A model generated the notes under the pieces. That model had not been told where the DNA came from. It worked only from the letters and a program-made list of their open reading frames with translations, and ran no database searches. DNA of 28,939 bases from a virus, in the IMG/VR virus record IMGVR_UViG_3300047551_001654, positions 1 through 28,939 of that record; one strand, given 5' to 3'. The translations under genes were made by a program, and so were the position numbers. Shown piece after piece: positions 16,507 to 23,439 of this stretch (positions are counted from its first letter, which is position 1; every line of letters starts with the position of its first letter).

Positions 16507-16534
16507 CAAAAGGGGGAGGGTTTCCCCTCCCCCT
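16507..16534 (-). terminator. Intrinsic terminator after the capsid/cement genes
   Basis: On the minus strand a perfect 10-bp G/C-rich stem (AGGGGGAGGG with CCCTCCCCCT) is closed by a GAAA tetraloop and followed by TTTT. It lies 12 bases after the stop of the cement-like gene. It would end most transcripts after the highly needed head proteins and lower the level of downstream adaptor and tail messages. Confidence 0.88.
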
Positions 16535-16546
16535 GGTCGGTTCACC

Positions 16547-16936
16547 TTACTGCGGGTGCGAGTTGGTGATGTAGGCGTTGTAGGCGCCGGAAGCGAGAGT
16601 GCCACCACCCTTGACCATAGCCAAGCGGATGTACTTCTTCTCCGTGACAATAGGAATCCACACAACGTCACGCGAACGAACGGATCCGCCAGAAGTGATC
16701 GTGACCACCTGATCGGCACCGGACGTGTGCGCGTAGTAAGTGCTGTCATCCGTAGAGTGTTCAACGGAGAACGTCAACGTGACATCGGAAACCGAAGCCG
16801 CACCAGCAGTCACCTCAACACGCGCCCACATAACGGGTCCACGAAGGGAACCAGTTTTGAGGTTGATACCCGTGGAGTTGGTGCTACCGGTCTTGGCGGT
16901 TTCATTTGCCAGTTGGAGATTAGCATCATAAGCCAT
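16547..16936 (-). CDS. Capsid cement/decoration-like protein, 129 aa
   Basis: This small beta-rich protein directly follows the major capsid gene and precedes the terminator. It begins MAYDANLQLANETAKTGS, then alternates strands (LRGPVMWARVEVTAG, VTLTFSVEHS, DVVWIPIVTEKKYIRLAM). The N-terminal pattern and jelly-roll-like strand order resemble the Bbp16-type cement proteins that stabilise podoviral capsids. That similarity is by eye. It most likely sits on the outer shell at capsomer junctions. Strong expression together with the capsid protein is expected from gene order and the terminator. Confidence 0.72.
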   Translation of the reverse strand: MAYDANLQLANETAKTGSTNSTGINLKTGSLRGPVMWARVEVTAGAASVSDVTLTFSVEHSTDDSTYYAHTSGADQVVTITSGGSVRSRDVVWIPIVTEKKYIRLAMVKGGGTLASGAYNAYITNSHPQ

Positions 16937-16948
16937 TTCAATAACTCC

Positions 16949-17992
16949 TTAGTTGCTCATCAACATTCCGTAGACACGGGCAATGGAGCGAGGATTGGCT
17001 TGGAACAAACCACACGCCCAGTCCACGACGACGTTTCGTCGCGTACCGACCGTTGGGTCGATCCCGAGATCCTTGACCGCAAGGGGTTCAAATTGCCAAC
17101 CGGTAAAGTCATTCGCACCAAACTTGCAGACAAACAACGAAGAGCAGAGACCACCGGTAGTAGCCGTACCGGCAGTATTCTCAGTATTCGTAATGATCTG
17201 GCTGGTGTCATCAGACTTACGAGGCAACTGAAGCAACCGAGCGTTACGATACGTCGTAATGACACGGTCAAAGTTGTCCTTGGTCTGGTCCAAGGCATTA
17301 CCGGACTGCGCTCGCTTGGCAGCGGTCGAAATACGGCGGAACAGCGAATCATTCACGAAGATGACTACGCCGTTGCCTTCAGGAGAACCGACATAGTCCA
17401 GAGCCTGGTCAAGACGCTCAAAGAACTGCTCCGAAGTAGCAGATGTCGCAGCATTCGCACCGGATAGTGCAAACGCCAAACCACTACCAGAACCAGCATC
17501 AATAAGCATTTCCGACGGAACGTCGTAATCGGTTTGACCAGCCGAACTCAGTCGGTAACGAAGGCCAGCAAACCAGTCGTCATCAGTAGTCGGCACGGCA
17601 TTGATGAACTTGTCCGAGAAGGTACGGACAAAGGATTTCTGCCACGCCATGAACTGGACGTCGATCGGATCCTGAATGGCGTTCTGCTCCATGTCCAGGA
17701 ATCGGTCGATCTGGAACTGATTGGAGACAATGTACGCCTGCTCTTCGAATTTCTTCGGGACAGAGCGGACAACGGTCGGTTCCGCATTCAACTTGCGGGT
17801 GCCAACCGTCGGCAGGGAACCAGCGAGGAAGCGAACACCGTTCGCCTTGAGCGACTTGGTGTTGGCAATCGGAAGAACGTCGAGAACGGAAACTCCCTGA
17901 TCGTAGAGGCCCATCGTGATCTTCTTGACCAGAGGATCATTCGACATGGCACCGTAATCATAGAGCGTAAGGGCTTCGGAAGAAGCAGCCAT
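16949..17992 (-). CDS. Major capsid protein, HK97-fold type, 347 aa
   Basis: Length and position directly after the scaffold gene fit a major capsid protein. The N-terminal arm (LTLYDYGAMSNDPLVKK) leads to an E-loop-like segment (RKLNAEPTVV, then VPKKFEEQAYIVSN). Helical and central parts (QKSFVRTFSDKFIN, QFFERLDQALDYV) and a P-domain-like region with GVVIFVNDSLFRRI follow. The C-terminal strand-rich end contains WQFEPLAVKDLGI and ARVYGML. These are features of the DUF/gp5-like family used by many podoviruses. An AAGGAG ribosome site precedes the ATG. No separate protease gene is visible. Confidence 0.88.
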   Translation of the reverse strand: MAASSEALTLYDYGAMSNDPLVKKITMGLYDQGVSVLDVLPIANTKSLKANGVRFLAGSLPTVGTRKLNAEPTVVRSVPKKFEEQAYIVSNQFQIDRFLDMEQNAIQDPIDVQFMAWQKSFVRTFSDKFINAVPTTDDDWFAGLRYRLSSAGQTDYDVPSEMLIDAGSGSGLAFALSGANAATSATSEQFFERLDQALDYVGSPEGNGVVIFVNDSLFRRISTAAKRAQSGNALDQTKDNFDRVITTYRNARLLQLPRKSDDTSQIITNTENTAGTATTGGLCSSLFVCKFGANDFTGWQFEPLAVKDLGIDPTVGTRRNVVVDWACGLFQANPRSIARVYGMLMSN

Positions 17993-18002
17993 TTCTTACT
18001 CC

Positions 18003-18767
18003 TTAGATAGTGTCCTTGTTTCCACCGAGGATGTCTCGCCAAGGTCGTGCAGCCTGTTGTTTCCAAGCGTCCAGAGGACTCATGGGGCGCGTCTGCTGCG
18101 CGGCTTGGTTCGTACTCCCCATCGGAGACGGAGGTGAAGGTTGACGAATCGCCTGAGACTTGGCGGCTAGGCTGAACCTGTCCACCATGGCCGCGACCTG
18201 CGCCGCGGCGGCGTCCGGTGCGAGACCGGCCCGAATCAGTTCATCGACCATGTCCGGAGCCTGCGCAGCGGAAGGGTGTTGCGTCAATGCAACCTGCTTG
18301 TGTTGCTGCAACAGCAACTCGCGCACCTGCTGACGTTCCCGCTCAAACTGGATCCGCTGGATTTCAAGATCACGGCGCATCGATGCCGTGGTTTCATCCA
18401 ACTCGCCCTCGTCAACCTGACTCTGGAAGTATGCGGATACCCGCTCTTCCTCGATCCGTTGACGTTCAAGTTCCGCAGCTTGTTGCATCTCCGCCAAGGA
18501 ACTGAACCCGAACTGCTGAAGGATTGCGTTCTCCGCTTCCTTCTGTGCCTTGAGTTCCTTGAACTGGTCGTTGACTTCCTTGAAACGATTGTATGGAATC
18601 GGGCCAGGCTCGCCCTCATCCGTCGTTTCCTCGTCGAATAGCGCTGGGCCTGTCGCGTCCCCCGTCGCCGGTTGCTCGCTAGTCTCCGAATCGATCTGAT
18701 CGGACTCCGTGGCCGGCGAGTCCACGGTCTGTATCGCCTCTTCGTCCATCATTACCTCTTGAGCCAC
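18003..18767 (-). CDS. Capsid scaffolding protein, about 254 aa
   Basis: Highly acidic N-terminus (residues 1-55, many Asp and Glu), a charged helical centre (FKEVNDQFKELKAQKEAEN, then LAEMQQAAELERQR and LEIQRIQFERERQQ) and a Pro/Ser-rich tail, with no globular domain. This is the usual makeup of phage scaffolds. It lies between portal and capsid genes as expected. The first codon is GTG at 18767, overlapping the portal TAG as TAGTG. ATG codons at 18752 and 18749 are alternatives, the latter 5 bases after AGAGG. The scaffold should direct procapsid assembly and then leave. Confidence 0.85.
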   Translation of the reverse strand: MAQEVMMDEEAIQTVDSPATESDQIDSETSEQPATGDATGPALFDEETTDEGEPGPIPYNRFKEVNDQFKELKAQKEAENAILQQFGFSSLAEMQQAAELERQRIEEERVSAYFQSQVDEGELDETTASMRRDLEIQRIQFERERQQVRELLLQQHKQVALTQHPSAAQAPDMVDELIRAGLAPDAAAAQVAAMVDRFSLAAKSQAIRQPSPPSPMGSTNQAAQQTRPMSPLDAWKQQAARPWRDILGGNKDTI

Positions 18768-20842
18768 TATCGGCCCCTGTTATTCCGCTGATTACGTCCA
18801 GCGGTTGACGAAGGTTGGGACTGAGGGGCCATCAATCGCTCGACGGCCATCGTCTGCAAGTCCCGTATCTGTTGCGCCTGCGCGGTTTCCTCGTCCGCGT
18901 CGCGCTCGATCTGATTCTTGGCTTGATGAGTCTCGATCTGCAACTGCTGCTTAGCGGCTTCCATCTGTAGTTGCGTCATCGGATCGGCATTCTGCATCTG
19001 CGACTGCATCATCTGCTGTTGCTGTTCCATCATCGCGGCCTGATTCTCGGCTTCTCGCTGCTCTTGCTCGTCTATCGCTCGTAGAATCTTTTCAGTTTCC
19101 GGTAGATCCATGAGAGTGACGGCAAGGCGCGATGCAGAAGGCGTGCCCGGTGTTCCGAGGAGGCCCATCTGGTAGAAGGTGAGGATCTTCTGATTCTTTT
19201 CCTCTGGTCCTTCGGCCAATGTGGATCCAGGTGTGTAGATGACACGGTACTGACCTCCCTCGCGAAGGCCGCGCATGGACAACGGCTTTCCACCCGTCAT
19301 GACTTCTTCGGGTTGCATACCGGGTTCTTGCGGCTCCACGGTTCCCTTGGAATCAAGCAGTCCAAGCATGACATCCAGAGGCGCCTTCTCCGAATACAAC
19401 GCGACTTCCCATTCCGCGATCTGCACGGCGGACTTCTCGATGGAAGCACGAAGCGAAGCGTGCTGTGTCTGATCGGCTTGTTGCAGGAGGCGAATGGCTT
19501 CCGCAGGAGTACCTGCCGGTGCAAGTCCCTGGGTCACATCATGGACACCGGCGATGTCCTGCATATCCCGCTCGATCTTTTGCAGGAACGCCAACTTGTC
19601 TCCCGAGATGCCTTGGGAACGCGAGAACATAGGAGGCCCACCGGCAGTTGCGTCGTAATAGATCTTGCGGACACCGCGTCCCTTGATCTCGTCGAACGCA
19701 TCGGCCTGCATACCGATACCCTTCGCGATAGCCACGAAGTCAACCTGTTGCTCGGCCTGCTCAAGCGCGGCGGACAGGATTCGGTTGTAGGTGTATTGCA
19801 ACGAGATCAACTCGCCAGCCAGAGAACGCCCGTACGGAGAATCGGAACGTCCCTGATACGAAAGCGGTACGAACGGGAAGTCGTCGTTCTTCTTGTAAGG
19901 CCAAGTGCCGTTGTACAACACAACACCGCCGGCGATGATGATGTACCGGCCCTTCGGGAACTTGGCGGTAGGTTTCTCCCAGTATTCCTTCAGGATGGCG
20001 GCATCCATGCCCTTGCCCATCCCAGGAGTCTGCACCGGGGAAGCAAAACCGATACCGGCGTTCATGTACCGATTGACGTAGCCGTTGATCGCGTTCTGTC
20101 TCTTGGCATCCGGTTTTACGGACTTGCCTTTTTCCCCGAACTTGTCAACGAAGTAGGACAAAGGACGAGTCTCGGCATGGATCAACCACCGTACTTGTTC
20201 CCATGTTCGTGCGGTCGGATCCAGAAAGACGGAGAACGCAGGAAGGATCTCTTCGCAGATATCCCCTACAGGCGCCTGTTCAAAGTTGACGTTCCCGGCG
20301 AAGTCCACGACGGGAATCGTGTTCATCTTCTGGTCGTCCCAGTAGATCTTCAGGAAGCAAGTACTGGATTTGAGTGCCCAACCGACACGTTCCTTGGTCT
20401 GGGTATGCCGGTCGAACTTACGGGCGCAATGCCCACGAATGGCTTCCGCTTCCTTTGCAGCCTGCACATCAAGTGGATCGTCCGTAAGCGGGACGGCACG
20501 CACATCGGGAGAAGCAAGCGTAGCCTGGCTCTCCACCTTCATCAGAAGCGGCCGAACTTTGGGCGACGTGAGATATCGATGCCGCTCTTCTTCATTGATG
20601 AGCGAGATCAGTTGATCCGCTTGACGGCTAAGTCCGACCCATTGTCGCCCTTCTTCGAATGCGACTCCAAGTGCCCAGTCAACCTCAAGTGGTGCGCGGT
20701 GATCGGAAGCGGTCTTGAACTGATCATCGACATAGTTGAGAATCTGCCACTCGGATTCGGTCGGTTCCTGAAGTTCCTTGACTTCAGGATCCAGAGACAA
20801 ATCCTCCTGTGTAGTGGCTTGCTTGCGCTGCGGGATTCTCAT
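18767..20842 (-). CDS. Portal protein, 691 aa
   Basis: The ATG at 20842 overlaps the stop of the 40-residue gene as TAATG and has AAGGA 9 bases upstream. A TTG further upstream would be inside that gene. The sequence shows podoviral portal features. A helical N-terminal wing (VDWALGVAFEEGRQWVG) comes first. A central beta/stem region (ILPAFSVFLDPTARTW, FPFVPLSYQGRSDSPYGRS) is followed by the helical segment LQYTYNRILSAALEQ. The very long Gln/Met/Glu-rich C-terminal helix (about residues 590-680) corresponds to a barrel. It forms the 12-fold DNA channel at one vertex and docks terminase. The neighbours, terminase before and scaffold after, agree. Confidence 0.9.
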   Translation of the reverse strand: MRIPQRKQATTQEDLSLDPEVKELQEPTESEWQILNYVDDQFKTASDHRAPLEVDWALGVAFEEGRQWVGLSRQADQLISLINEEERHRYLTSPKVRPLLMKVESQATLASPDVRAVPLTDDPLDVQAAKEAEAIRGHCARKFDRHTQTKERVGWALKSSTCFLKIYWDDQKMNTIPVVDFAGNVNFEQAPVGDICEEILPAFSVFLDPTARTWEQVRWLIHAETRPLSYFVDKFGEKGKSVKPDAKRQNAINGYVNRYMNAGIGFASPVQTPGMGKGMDAAILKEYWEKPTAKFPKGRYIIIAGGVVLYNGTWPYKKNDDFPFVPLSYQGRSDSPYGRSLAGELISLQYTYNRILSAALEQAEQQVDFVAIAKGIGMQADAFDEIKGRGVRKIYYDATAGGPPMFSRSQGISGDKLAFLQKIERDMQDIAGVHDVTQGLAPAGTPAEAIRLLQQADQTQHASLRASIEKSAVQIAEWEVALYSEKAPLDVMLGLLDSKGTVEPQEPGMQPEEVMTGGKPLSMRGLREGGQYRVIYTPGSTLAEGPEEKNQKILTFYQMGLLGTPGTPSASRLAVTLMDLPETEKILRAIDEQEQREAENQAAMMEQQQQMMQSQMQNADPMTQLQMEAAKQQLQIETHQAKNQIERDADEETAQAQQIRDLQTMAVERLMAPQSQPSSTAGRNQRNNRGR

Positions 20843-20964
20843 TACATATAGTCCTTGCCGACGCTTCCTGATATTGTACGCTTTTTCCACCAACGTACAA
20901 TAGTGTTCACTCCACCCAATTGTATCCAGATCATGACCAACAAGGCCGTGTCAAAGTACTTCAT
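20842..20964 (-). CDS. Tiny membrane protein between terminase and portal, 40 aa
   Basis: Read directly from the sequence: ATG at 20964 overlaps the terminase TAA as TAATG, and its own TAA overlaps the portal ATG as TAATG. The product MKYFDTALLVMIWIQLGGVN continues TIVRWWKKRT and ends KDYM. It has one hydrophobic segment (about residues 6-23) followed by an aromatic-basic RWWKKR anchor, so a single membrane span is likely with the basic part in the cytoplasm. Function is unknown. It fills a gap that otherwise looks intergenic. Confidence 0.72.
   Translation of the reverse strand: MKYFDTALLVMIWIQLGGVNTIVRWWKKRTISGSVGKDYM
20872..20902 (-). repeat. 9-bp perfect inverted repeat inside the tiny membrane gene
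   Basis: Arms TATTGTACG (20872-20880) and CGTACAATA (20894-20902) are perfectly complementary with a 13-base spacer. The repeat lies within the codons for TIVRWWKKRTI of the 40-residue gene and ends 29 bases before the portal start. It could be an RNA hairpin shaping portal translation, or a DNA-binding site. No T-tract follows on the minus strand, so it is not a terminator in that direction. Confidence 0.7.
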
Positions 20965-22277
20965 TAGATGGTGTCGCCCGTCTTCTTGTTTCGCTTCAAG
21001 TAGTCCTCGGTAATCTTGGCGTACATCGGCATGGTGCGTTCTATCTTCGCCATGCTGGCTTCCGTCCTGACCAAAGCCATGTACCGGAGCGCATCAAGCG
21101 CATGGTCTTCAAGCGTTGTATCCAAGTCTTCGGGATTGCGTTCGTCCCTGATCATCAGCGGAATGGTTCGTATCAGGTTTGGGCATCGACCCTTGAATAC
21201 GACAAGGTCGTCCGTATGCATCAGTTCCTTCAGGCGTGTCCATCCGACCATGCGGTTGTTGATCGCCGGAACTGCATGAATCCCTTCACGCCAGAACGCC
21301 TCGATCGGGTACTCCCCGATTCTCTTTGCCGGGTCTTTGGGCGGGAACATTGCTGGGTCTGCCGCGACAAGCACGTCGCCCGTGTTCTTGATCCCGAACC
21401 TGCGGAAGCATTCGATGATCTTGCCGGCCTGTTCCCTGGGAAGCATCCCTTCCCCGTATGCTTCATCGACTACGACGAGTTTGTTCGATTCATCGACTGC
21501 TCCCAATACGAATGCGAATGGGTTTGCGGTGCCGAAGTCCAGACCTCCGACGAACCTGTAGTGTTCTGGAATCTGGTATGGAACCACGACGTGCTTGTCT
21601 TCGAACCACTCGTCGAAGAAACGCCCTCCAACCTCAAGGAACTGGGCTTCGATCTCCTGCGAGAAAGTGCTTGCAGGAAGTTCCCGGCGCATCGCATCGA
21701 TCTCGACAGCAGGGATGTGAGGATTCGTCCAAGATGGCATCTGCCAACAGGCGAACTCTGGATCTCGTTGCGGGTTGTCTTCACAGCCTCTCCACCATAG
21801 TTCCCAGTAGAAATCACGACCGCGAGGTGTACTGAGGAACCACGCATCTCCCTTGAAGTCAACAAGCGTAGGACGTATCGCCATTTCCCATGCAATCTGG
21901 AGGTGCCGCGCCTTCGCGGCCTCGTCCAGCACGACGCGATGGTATTTCCGTCCACGGCACGCCTCCGGATCGGAGTCCAAAGACCAGAAGTCGATGACGC
22001 CTCCGGTACTGAGTTCCAGTTTGTGTTGCTGGGCGTCGCGCTTGATCGTGATCGGCCTCAGCAACCTACAGATTTCCCTCCATACTTCGGAGAGAGCCTT
22101 GTAGTCTGGAGCGAACCACGCCGTAGGATATCCGTCAAGTGCCGGTTCTATGACCAACCAGGATCCAATCGTCGTCTTGCCCCATCTGCGTCCGCAGTTG
22201 ATGATGTTGAACCGCTTGTGTTCGCGCAGGACTTCCTTCTGTGCGGCGTGTGGAGGAGGCATATCCGGACGCCACAT
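20964..22277 (-). CDS. terL: Terminase large subunit, 437 aa
   Basis: Packaging ATPase and nuclease. With the ATG at 22277 (AAGG 9 bases upstream), Walker A is GRRWGKT at 29-35 and Walker B VVLDEAAK around 115-122. The coupling region FLSTPRG is at 148-153. The RNase-H-like nuclease has its first Asp in GGLDFG (D247), VAADPAM with D307 and a final acidic DHALDA at 391-396. It pumps DNA through the portal and cuts concatemers. An in-frame extension to 22442 would add a Lys/Arg-rich stretch that is only the opposite-frame shadow of the small subunit's acidic tail. Gene order small subunit, large subunit, portal is standard. The type of genome end cannot be told by eye. Confidence 0.95.
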   Translation of the reverse strand: MWRPDMPPPHAAQKEVLREHKRFNIINCGRRWGKTTIGSWLVIEPALDGYPTAWFAPDYKALSEVWREICRLLRPITIKRDAQQHKLELSTGGVIDFWSLDSDPEACRGRKYHRVVLDEAAKARHLQIAWEMAIRPTLVDFKGDAWFLSTPRGRDFYWELWWRGCEDNPQRDPEFACWQMPSWTNPHIPAVEIDAMRRELPASTFSQEIEAQFLEVGGRFFDEWFEDKHVVVPYQIPEHYRFVGGLDFGTANPFAFVLGAVDESNKLVVVDEAYGEGMLPREQAGKIIECFRRFGIKNTGDVLVAADPAMFPPKDPAKRIGEYPIEAFWREGIHAVPAINNRMVGWTRLKELMHTDDLVVFKGRCPNLIRTIPLMIRDERNPEDLDTTLEDHALDALRYMALVRTEASMAKIERTMPMYAKITEDYLKRNKKTGDTI

Positions 22278-22323
22278 CGTAGGGCGCCTTTCCGAACCCG
22301 GCAGATGGTGTCCGAGTTTGCGT

Positions 22324-22788
22324 TTAATCCTCTTCGCTCTCGCTGCCAGTTGCAATGATTTCCGCCTCTTCTTCTTCTGTCGATTCGATAGCTTGCGTTT
22401 GCTTGTTCGCTTCCATAGCGACACGCCCTGGATCCGCACCAAGTTCAGCCTTGATGATCTTCTTTTCCATGCGCCATCTATCTTCAGCCAGTTTCGCGGT
22501 CTTGCGCTGATTTATGGACATATAGTCCGCGCTACGTCGTTCCAGATACCAACGTCCTGCGTCGGTATTGCCTTGCACGGCAGACAACAGCAACGCATTG
22601 AGTACGGCCCGTTCCTTCTCCGTACTTGCCTCGACGATAGCCTGTTCAATCTCCGGAACACGGCGCATGGCATTCATTTCTGATTGCGTGAACCCTGCAA
22701 GATCAACGCATCGCCTCAAAGGCAACCCCTCGCGCAACAAGTTCAGGAACTTATGCAATCTTTTCTCAATGTCTTCTTCAGGAAGCAT
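22324..22788 (-). CDS. terS: Terminase small subunit, 154 aa
   Basis: The ATG at 22788 has GGAG 5 bases upstream. A GTG further upstream would put an intercistronic hairpin inside the gene. The N-terminal part (residues 1-60) holds a helix-turn-helix of the kind found in small terminases (LREGLPLRRCVDLAGFTQSE), for binding the packaging site. A central helical oligomerisation region (IEQAIVEASTEKERAVLNAL, WYLERRSADYMS) follows. The tail is strongly acidic (ESTEEEEAEI, then GSESEED), as expected for contact with the large subunit. It is immediately followed by the large subunit gene. Confidence 0.87.
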   Translation of the reverse strand: MLPEEDIEKRLHKFLNLLREGLPLRRCVDLAGFTQSEMNAMRRVPEIEQAIVEASTEKERAVLNALLLSAVQGNTDAGRWYLERRSADYMSINQRKTAKLAEDRWRMEKKIIKAELGADPGRVAMEANKQTQAIESTEEEEAEIIATGSESEED

Positions 22789-22797
22789 ATCAACTCC

Positions 22798-22827
22798 AAA
22801 GACGGGCACCGTTTGGTGCCCGTCTTT
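22798..22827. terminator. Perfect 13-bp hairpin in front of terS
   Basis: The stem AAAGACGGGCACC pairs with GGTGCCCGTCTTT around a 4-base loop. On the plus strand it is followed by TTTTT and looks like an intrinsic terminator. On the minus strand, where the genes lie, only CTTTGG follows and the GGAG ribosome site of terS begins right after the stem. It may stop antisense transcription, act as a partial terminator or processing site between replication and packaging genes, or restrict terS translation. Confidence 0.85.
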
Positions 22828-22837
22828 TTGTAGCGTC

Positions 22838-22876
22838 GGGATCCGTAGGAAAGGAACCACTCAAACCACGGATCCC
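22838..22876 (-). repeat. 9-bp inverted repeat between ssb-like gene and terS
   Basis: GGGATCCGT (22838-22846) and ACGGATCCC (22868-22876) are exact inverted copies 21 bases apart, in the 138-base gap that also holds the terS hairpin. It could be a protein-binding site or a second RNA stem. I see no clear sigma-70 promoter in this gap. Confidence 0.65.
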
Positions 22877-22926
22877 TTGCCGCCCGTGCCGCAGTTGGCA
22901 TCACCCACCTGCGAACGGAACGGGCG

Positions 22927-23439
22927 TCAGTCGCCGAACGGATCGTCGATCTCGGCCTTGGGAGCTTTGATCTTGGGAATGTCCGGCACCTTAGGTGCGG
23001 CGTCCATCACAACACGCTTCTGCGGTGCGCGAACGCTCACGATCTTGTTGACCAGCTTCCCGGCCTGGGTCTTGTGTTCATCCACCATGACCTTCCAAGG
23101 TCGCTCCATCAACTCTTCCAAGTCGATCTCGCCGAACTCCTTGGCGGAAAGAGCTCGACCAAACATCTGGTTGATCAGGTTGGTCAGGTGCGCCTTTTCG
23201 TTTCCGTAGGCTCGTCCCGTGTACTTCGTGAATCGGAACGGACGATCCTGCGAATCGAACGCATCCACGGTTTCGAACTTCCAGATGAAGACGGGCTTCA
23301 TCGTGTTGGGGTCGTTGAAATCCGGCTGCTCCGCCATATCGACGGCGATCAACCGGCAATTGTAGGTGCCGGATTCGGCAATCTCGTACTCGCCACTTCC
23401 AGATTCCTGAAATGTAGCATTCTGCTTGAAAAACGACAT
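22927..23439 (-). CDS. Single-stranded DNA-binding protein-like, 170 aa
   Basis: An N-terminal beta-rich domain (residues about 15-90: YEIAESGTYNCRLIAVDM, KPVFIWKFETVDAF, RFTKYTGRAY) is compatible with an OB fold. A short helical part (HLTNLINQMFGRALS) comes next, then a beta segment WKVMVDEHKT. The end is a Lys/Pro linker and an acidic tip (EIDDPFGD). Acidic, Phe-containing tips are typical of phage and bacterial SSBs, where they contact replication partners. Directly downstream of the helicase gene (TAG and ATG abut). It should coat single strands during replication. The exact family was not confirmed. Confidence 0.78.
   Translation of the reverse strand: MSFFKQNATFQESGSGEYEIAESGTYNCRLIAVDMAEQPDFNDPNTMKPVFIWKFETVDAFDSQDRPFRFTKYTGRAYGNEKAHLTNLINQMFGRALSAKEFGEIDLEELMERPWKVMVDEHKTQAGKLVNKIVSVRAPQKRVVMDAAPKVPDIPKIKAPKAEIDDPFGD

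Noticed and set aside
19313-20851. 512-codon plus-strand open frame opposite the portal gene
   Set aside because: The portal frame has clear family features, ribosome site and overlaps. The opposite frame is Arg/Leu/His-rich shadow sequence without domains.
22278-22442. N-terminal extension of the large terminase by 55 Lys/Arg-rich residues
   Set aside because: It lies in another frame over the acidic tail of terS and starts with a non-ATG codon. The ATG at 22277 has a ribosome site and gives the usual short lead before Walker A.
22743-22901. 52-codon minus-strand frame between the SSB-like gene and terS
   Set aside because: It has an AGGTGG-like site, but runs through both palindromes and 46 bases into terS in another frame, and ends without coupling. 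Not enough support.
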